Source: Pantoea sp. SOD02
GTDB lineage: Bacteria > Pseudomonadota > Gammaproteobacteria > Enterobacterales > Enterobacteriaceae
Direction: 5' to 3'
Assembly (NCBI RefSeq): GCF_024707505.1
Contig: NZ_CP102604.1
Span: 558,001 to 622,000 of the forward strand
DNA length: 64,000 nt
Shown here piece after piece: positions 60,068 through 64,000 of the stretch. The notes below the pieces were generated by a model. The model did no database searches. It worked only from the letters and a program-made list of their open reading frames with translations, and had not been told where the DNA came from. The stretch's first letter is position 1, and every line of letters starts with the position of its first letter. The position numbers and the translations under genes were made by a program.

Positions 60068-60122
60068 GGTCGCCATAAATGGCGACCTTTCCACGTCCGT
60101 AGGGTCGCCATTCATGGCGACC
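60068..60122. repeat. Inverted REP pair (BIME-like) copy 4
   Basis: Left arm GGTCGCCATAAATGGCGACC and right arm GGTCGCCATTCATGGCGACC, both perfect hairpins. The right copy keeps its GTAG head, but the left copy has TTTCC where the others have CTAC, so its head has decayed. Lies between convergent lptG and the DUF445 gene. Confidence 0.85.
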
Positions 60123-60125
60123 TTT

Positions 60126-61403
60126 TTAATGAATACGCTCGATCCATCCCGGCACCTGCGACAACAAATACAAAATCAGCCCAATTGTCCCGCCAACCAG
60201 CGTGCCGTTAATGCGGATAAACTGCAGGTCACGGCCAATATTCAGCTCAATTTGCTGTGACATATCGCGGGCGTCCCAGCTTTTCACCGTATCGCTAATA
60301 TGGCGCGTCAGAAAGGCAGCAAACTCCGGTGCGACGCTACGTGCAGCGTCTTCCAGATGCTGATTCATGGAAGCGCGCAGCGCTTCATCAGCCGCCAGAG
60401 TTTCACCCAGCCACAGCGCAGCCAGCCGGACGCGCTCCTGCACCCGCGAATCCTCGCTGCTCAGGTCGTCTTTCAGCCAGCCACGTAAATCCTGCCACAG
60501 CTCGCCAATGTAGCGATTGAAAGACTCATCTTCCTTCAGCCAGCTCTTGATGGTTTCGGCGCGTTCCGCCATCTCAGGATCGCTTTTCAGCCGCTCAATC
60601 AGGCGCTGCACCGCGCGGTCAAAGCCGAGACGTAACTCATGTCCCTGATCGAGCGCCACCTGATCGAGTATCGAATCCACCGCATTCGCCACCAAGTCGG
60701 CGCTGTGCTCGCCAAGCCATTCGGTCGGCAACATTTTGGCTTTAATCGGATGCTCGCGCTTCAGCCAGCGCACAATCTGCGCGGCGATAAACTCGCGCGT
60801 ACCGGGCTTGTGCAGCAGGCGCAGCAGCTGTTGTACCGCCGCATCCAGCAGCTCCTGATGACGATTATTTTTCGTCAGGCTATCCAGCAGCAGCGCGCTG
60901 GATTGGGTGAGATCGACCTTATCTAACGCGCGATGCACTGCACGGCGCAGAAAACCCTGAATGCGTTGATCATCGGTGAGATCGAGAAAACCGCGCATCA
61001 CCTGCAACAGATGGCGGCCAATACGATCGGCGTTGCCCGGCGTGTTCAGCCACTGCGCCAGCATCTGCGATGGATCGTGGCGGCGAATCAGCGCCAGCAG
61101 CGAATCGGTATCAAGGAATTTCTCCTGCACGAAGCGACCCAGATTCTCGCCAATGCGATCTTTATTGCGCGGAATAATCGCGGTATGACGCGAGATAAAC
61201 GGCACCGGCACGCGGCGGAACAGCGCCACCACGGCGAACCAGTCGGCTAATGCGCCGACCATTGCCGCTTCGGCAATCGCCTTCAGCCCGAGTACCCAAA
61301 AGTTGGGGGGCAAAAACAGCGTTACCACAAAAGTCGCTGCCGCAATCAGCAGCAGCGACAGCGCCAGACGCTTGCTGCGTTTGAGTTGTTGATATTTATC
61401 CAT
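60126..61403 (-). CDS. DUF445 inner-membrane protein (YjiN-like)
   Basis: 425 residues. Membrane segments at about 14-32 and near the C-terminus ([20 protein letters not shown]) flank a long helical region. The N-terminal [29 protein letters not shown] and [29 protein letters not shown] mark the DUF445/YjiN family. The function is unknown. In E. coli yjiN lies elsewhere on the chromosome, so this is a change of order. It follows yjgR by about 10 bases in the same direction and may be co-transcribed. Confidence 0.88.
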   Translation of the reverse strand: MDKYQQLKRSKRLALSLLLIAAATFVVTLFLPPNFWVLGLKAIAEAAMVGALADWFAVVALFRRVPVPFISRHTAIIPRNKDRIGENLGRFVQEKFLDTDSLLALIRRHDPSQMLAQWLNTPGNADRIGRHLLQVMRGFLDLTDDQRIQGFLRRAVHRALDKVDLTQSSALLLDSLTKNNRHQELLDAAVQQLLRLLHKPGTREFIAAQIVRWLKREHPIKAKMLPTEWLGEHSADLVANAVDSILDQVALDQGHELRLGFDRAVQRLIERLKSDPEMAERAETIKSWLKEDESFNRYIGELWQDLRGWLKDDLSSEDSRVQERVRLAALWLGETLAADEALRASMNQHLEDAARSVAPEFAAFLTRHISDTVKSWDARDMSQQIELNIGRDLQFIRINGTLVGGTIGLILYLLSQVPGWIERIH

Positions 61404-61413
61404 AATTCCTTTT

Positions 61414-62916
61414 TTAACGACGTCGTCCGCCTAATAAACTGCCTAACACACCACGAATGATCTGATTGGTGACCTGGCGCGCGGCACTCTTCGCCACGCT
61501 CTGCACCACGCCGTCACGCTTGCCGCCGCGCGGGCCAGTGCTGCCGAACAAGATGTCCTTCAGGCCGCCGAGAATGCCATCATCGACGGCAACGTTGTTG
61601 CCTTTGGCTTCTGGCGCATTGGCTTGCTGCGTGGTGGCCTGCACGCCTTTTTGCAGCATTTCGAATGCGGATTCGCGATCCACTTCCGTGTCGTATTTAC
61701 CGTACAGCGGCGAGTTGTTGATCAGGCCGTTACGTTCATCCTGGTTCACCGGCCCCATGCGCGAGCCGGGCGCAATCACCATCGCCCGCAGCACCATTGA
61801 TGGGCTGCCTTTTTCATCGAGGAAGGAGATCAGCGCTTCGCCGGTGCCGAGCGCCTGAATCGCCTCGACGGTATCAAACGCCGGATTGGCGCGCATGGTT
61901 TCGGCGGCGCTTTTTACCGCTTTCTGATCTTTCGGCGTAAAGGCGCGCAGCGCGTGCTGCACGCGGTTGCCGAGCTGGCCCAGCACGTTGTCGGGAATAT
62001 CGGCGGGATTTTGCGTCACGAAATAGACGCCAACGCCTTTGGAGCGGATCAGGCGAATCACCTGCTCAACTTTCTCCAGCAGCACCGGCGGCGCGTCGGT
62101 AAACAGCAGATGCGCTTCGTCGAAAAAGAACACCATTTTCGGCTTATCAAGATCGCCAGCTTCGGGCAAGTGCTCATACAGCTCGGCCAGCAGCCACAGC
62201 AGGCTGGTGGCGTAAAGTTTCGGCATTTGATAGAGCTTTTCCGCCGAGAGGATGTTGATAAAGCCTTTGCCGTTGCTGTCGCAGCGCATCCAGTCGCGGA
62301 TATCCAGCATCGGCTCGCCAAAGAAGTGTTCAGCACCTTGCTGCTCCAGCGCCAGTAATCCGCGCTGAATCGCCCCAACGGATGCGCTGTTGATGTTGCC
62401 ATATTGCGTCTGGAAGGCTTTGGCGTTGTCGCCGATGTACTGCGTCATGGCGCGCAGATCTTTGAAATCCAGCAGCAACAAGCCCTGATCGTCGGCGATG
62501 CGGAAGATGATTTGCAGTACGCCCGATTGCACCTCGTTGAGGTTGAGCAGACGCGCCAGCAGCAGCGGGCCGAGATCGGAGACCGTGGCGCGCACTGGAT
62601 GGCCTTGCTGACCAAAAATATCCCACACCATCACCGGATTTTTCTGCGCCTGCCAGTCGGTAACGCCAATCTTCGCCAGACGCGCCAGCAGCTTCTCCGA
62701 ACCTTCACCCGCAGCGGAAATGCCGGTGAGATCGCCTTTCACATCGGCCATAAACACCGGCACGCCGATATCGGAGAAGGATTCCGCCAGCTTTTGCAGC
62801 GTGACGGTTTTGCCGGTGCCGGTGGCGCCAGTGATCAAACCGTGGCGGTTGGCCATGTTGGAGAGAAGATGCAGTTGAACGTCAGGCGTTTGGGCAATCA
62901 GTAACGGAGTGGTCAT
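61414..62916 (-). CDS. yjgR: HerA-like ATPase YjgR (DUF853)
   Basis: 500 residues from the ATG at 62916 (E. coli YjgR is 500). P-loop ATPase of the HerA/FtsK group: Walker [19 protein letters not shown] (about 31-38), Walker [13 protein letters not shown] (about 262-267), and the sensor segment [30 protein letters not shown]. The C-terminus is basic ([21 protein letters not shown]). The cellular role is unknown. An in-frame TTG at 62937 is a weaker start. Confidence 0.92.
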   Translation of the reverse strand: MTTPLLIAQTPDVQLHLLSNMANRHGLITGATGTGKTVTLQKLAESFSDIGVPVFMADVKGDLTGISAAGEGSEKLLARLAKIGVTDWQAQKNPVMVWDIFGQQGHPVRATVSDLGPLLLARLLNLNEVQSGVLQIIFRIADDQGLLLLDFKDLRAMTQYIGDNAKAFQTQYGNINSASVGAIQRGLLALEQQGAEHFFGEPMLDIRDWMRCDSNGKGFINILSAEKLYQMPKLYATSLLWLLAELYEHLPEAGDLDKPKMVFFFDEAHLLFTDAPPVLLEKVEQVIRLIRSKGVGVYFVTQNPADIPDNVLGQLGNRVQHALRAFTPKDQKAVKSAAETMRANPAFDTVEAIQALGTGEALISFLDEKGSPSMVLRAMVIAPGSRMGPVNQDERNGLINNSPLYGKYDTEVDRESAFEMLQKGVQATTQQANAPEAKGNNVAVDDGILGGLKDILFGSTGPRGGKRDGVVQSVAKSAARQVTNQIIRGVLGSLLGGRRR

Positions 62917-63008
62917 GATTTTTTCGCTCTCAGGCAATAGGTTATGCCAGAAAGGATAGCAAGCGGCGCGGTGTATCGCGTAATGTTTGTCAGTCGAGGT
63001 TCATAACG

Positions 63009-63062
63009 GTCGCCATGAATGGCGACCCTACGGTTTTGTAGGGTGCGCATTTATGCGCACCG
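63009..63062. repeat. Inverted REP pair (BIME-like) copy 5
   Basis: Left arm GGTCGCCATGAATGGCGACC then CTAC, 6 bases, GTAG and right arm GGTGCGCATTTATGCGCACC. Both hairpins are perfect and of different subtypes. It lies after the solute-binding protein gene and before yjgR, the only copy not between convergent genes. Confidence 0.85.
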
Positions 63063-63083
63063 AACAATAACGCTGAAATGAGA

Positions 63084-64000
63084 TTACTTCTGCACCGTAT
63101 CAAAAAACAGCAAACTCACGCCGATCCCTTGCTGCACATGATTCACGTTATTCCGCACCGCCACCTGCTGTGCGCCCTGCAGCGTCACCACGAACGGTGA
63201 GTTCTGCTGCACGGTTTTCTGCAAATCGGTATAGAGCGCACGGCGCTTAACGGCATCGCTTTCACCGGCTGCAGCACGGGTTTTCGCACTCAGATCCGGA
63301 ATATCCCAGCCGACGCGCCACGCCAGGGTTTTGGAACCGCCCGGCACGTTATACGCAAAGGCGCTGGCGTTGGTGTTCGGATCGACATAGTCCGCGCCCC
63401 AATAGATGAAGATCGACTGGAAATCGCGACCGCGCATTTTGCTCCACAGCTCGGATTCCGCCACCGGCTGCAACTCAATCTGCACATCGGCTTTGGCGAA
63501 GCTGGCCTGCAGCGCCTGTGCCACGTCAATGTAAGGCGGCTGATTGATCACCGTCAGCGCAAACCTGGTACCCGGCTTGATGCCGCCTTTGGCTAAAATC
63601 TCTTTGGCTTTCGCCACATCGTAGTGGAACGGCTGATCGTCCAGCGCGCCGTCAAAACCTTGTGGCAGGAAGCTCTGATGAATGCGGTACTGACCTTTCA
63701 GCAAATCCTTCGAGATGGAATTGTAATCCACCAGCCAGCGCGCGGCTTGCCACAGCGCCGGATTGCCTAATGCCGGTTGCGCTTTGTCTTTGGTATTGAA
63801 ACCGAGGTAGTAAACCAGGCTGGATGGGAAGGCTTCAATGCGCAGGTTTTTGTCGCTCTTAAGCGCATCAATCTGGTCCGGGCCAAGCTGGTACGCCACA
63901 TCGACATCGCCTTGCTGAATCAGCAAACGACGCGCACCGGCATCCGCCACGCCTTTCAGCAAAATGCGTTTCAGCTTCGGCTGCGGATTAGCTTGTTGGT
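63084..64000 (-). CDS. Family 5 extracellular solute-binding protein (peptide/nickel type), 5' part outside window
   Basis: Periplasmic binding protein of an ABC importer. The frame is open from the window edge to the stop at 63084 (about 305 residues of an expected 500-530). SBP_bac_5 features: GDVDVAYQLGPDQIDALK, SLVYYLGFNTKDKAQPALGNPALWQAARWLVDY, DVAKAKEILAKGGIKPG, and the C-terminal RRALYTDLQKTVQQNSPFVVTLQGAQQVAVRN. The substrate cannot be told; the start, signal peptide and any permease genes lie beyond the window. Codon use looks like the neighbours. Confidence 0.9.
   Translation of the reverse strand, partial: QQANPQPKLKRILLKGVADAGARRLLIQQGDVDVAYQLGPDQIDALKSDKNLRIEAFPSSLVYYLGFNTKDKAQPALGNPALWQAARWLVDYNSISKDLLKGQYRIHQSFLPQGFDGALDDQPFHYDVAKAKEILAKGGIKPGTRFALTVINQPPYIDVAQALQASFAKADVQIELQPVAESELWSKMRGRDFQSIFIYWGADYVDPNTNASAFAYNVPGGSKTLAWRVGWDIPDLSAKTRAAAGESDAVKRRALYTDLQKTVQQNSPFVVTLQGAQQVAVRNNVNHVQQGIGVSLLFFDTVQK

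Overview
This window is chromosomal DNA of a member of the order Enterobacterales. Nearly every protein can be matched by eye to an Escherichia coli counterpart of the same length, and long blocks keep the E. coli gene order. The departures from that order (miaE present, a GH20 hexosaminidase beside nrdD, pmrAB beside dacB and fepA, no argG between the two tRNA genes, no mtr after deaD) suggest an Erwiniaceae genome of Pantoea type. That placement is inference. There is no prophage, insertion sequence, CRISPR array or rRNA, and no clearly broken gene.

Region 1 (1-11478) is an enterobactin locus: entS (cut by the left edge), the inner-membrane importer fepDGC, the synthetase entF, the esterase fes and the receptor fepA. 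Two Fur boxes sit in the two divergent promoter regions. Compared with E. coli, ybdZ, fepE and entD are missing from their usual places. Region 2 (11485-14638) holds the PmrAB two-component system and dacB.

Region 3 (14755-34050) is the information-processing block: greA, yhbY, rlmE-ftsH, folP-glmM, secG, tRNA-Leu, tRNA-fMet, rimP-nusA-infB-rbfA-truB-rpsO-pnp, nlpI and deaD. It spans transcript cleavage, RNA modification, translation initiation, ribosome maturation and RNA decay, and ends with a small yrbN-like ORF before deaD. Region 4 (34071-42125) has an SDR-family protein divergent from an AraC regulator, then yhbW, ubiV, ubiU, ubiT (oxygen-independent ubiquinone synthesis), yhbS, yhbQ, yhbP and yraQ.

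Region 5 (42018-50635) carries the anaerobic ribonucleotide reductase nrdDG with tandem NrdR boxes, a secreted hexosaminidase, ridA, pyrBI with leader peptide and attenuator, and argI with ARG boxes. Region 6 (50730-64000) has rraB, miaE, yjgM, valS-holC, pepA, lptFG, a DUF445 protein, yjgR and the 3' part of a family 5 solute-binding protein.

The most distinctive non-genic signal is a family of five inverted REP pairs (BIME-like). GTAG tetranucleotides face inward, and there are two arm subtypes that differ by compensating base changes. Four of the five lie between convergent genes, and one supplies the end of miaE. A separate 125-bp nested palindrome lies between pepA and holC. Other points worth checking are an SDR protein lacking both catalytic Ser and Tyr, and an NrdG with a C-terminal tail read out of the antisense strand of yraQ at a synteny breakpoint.
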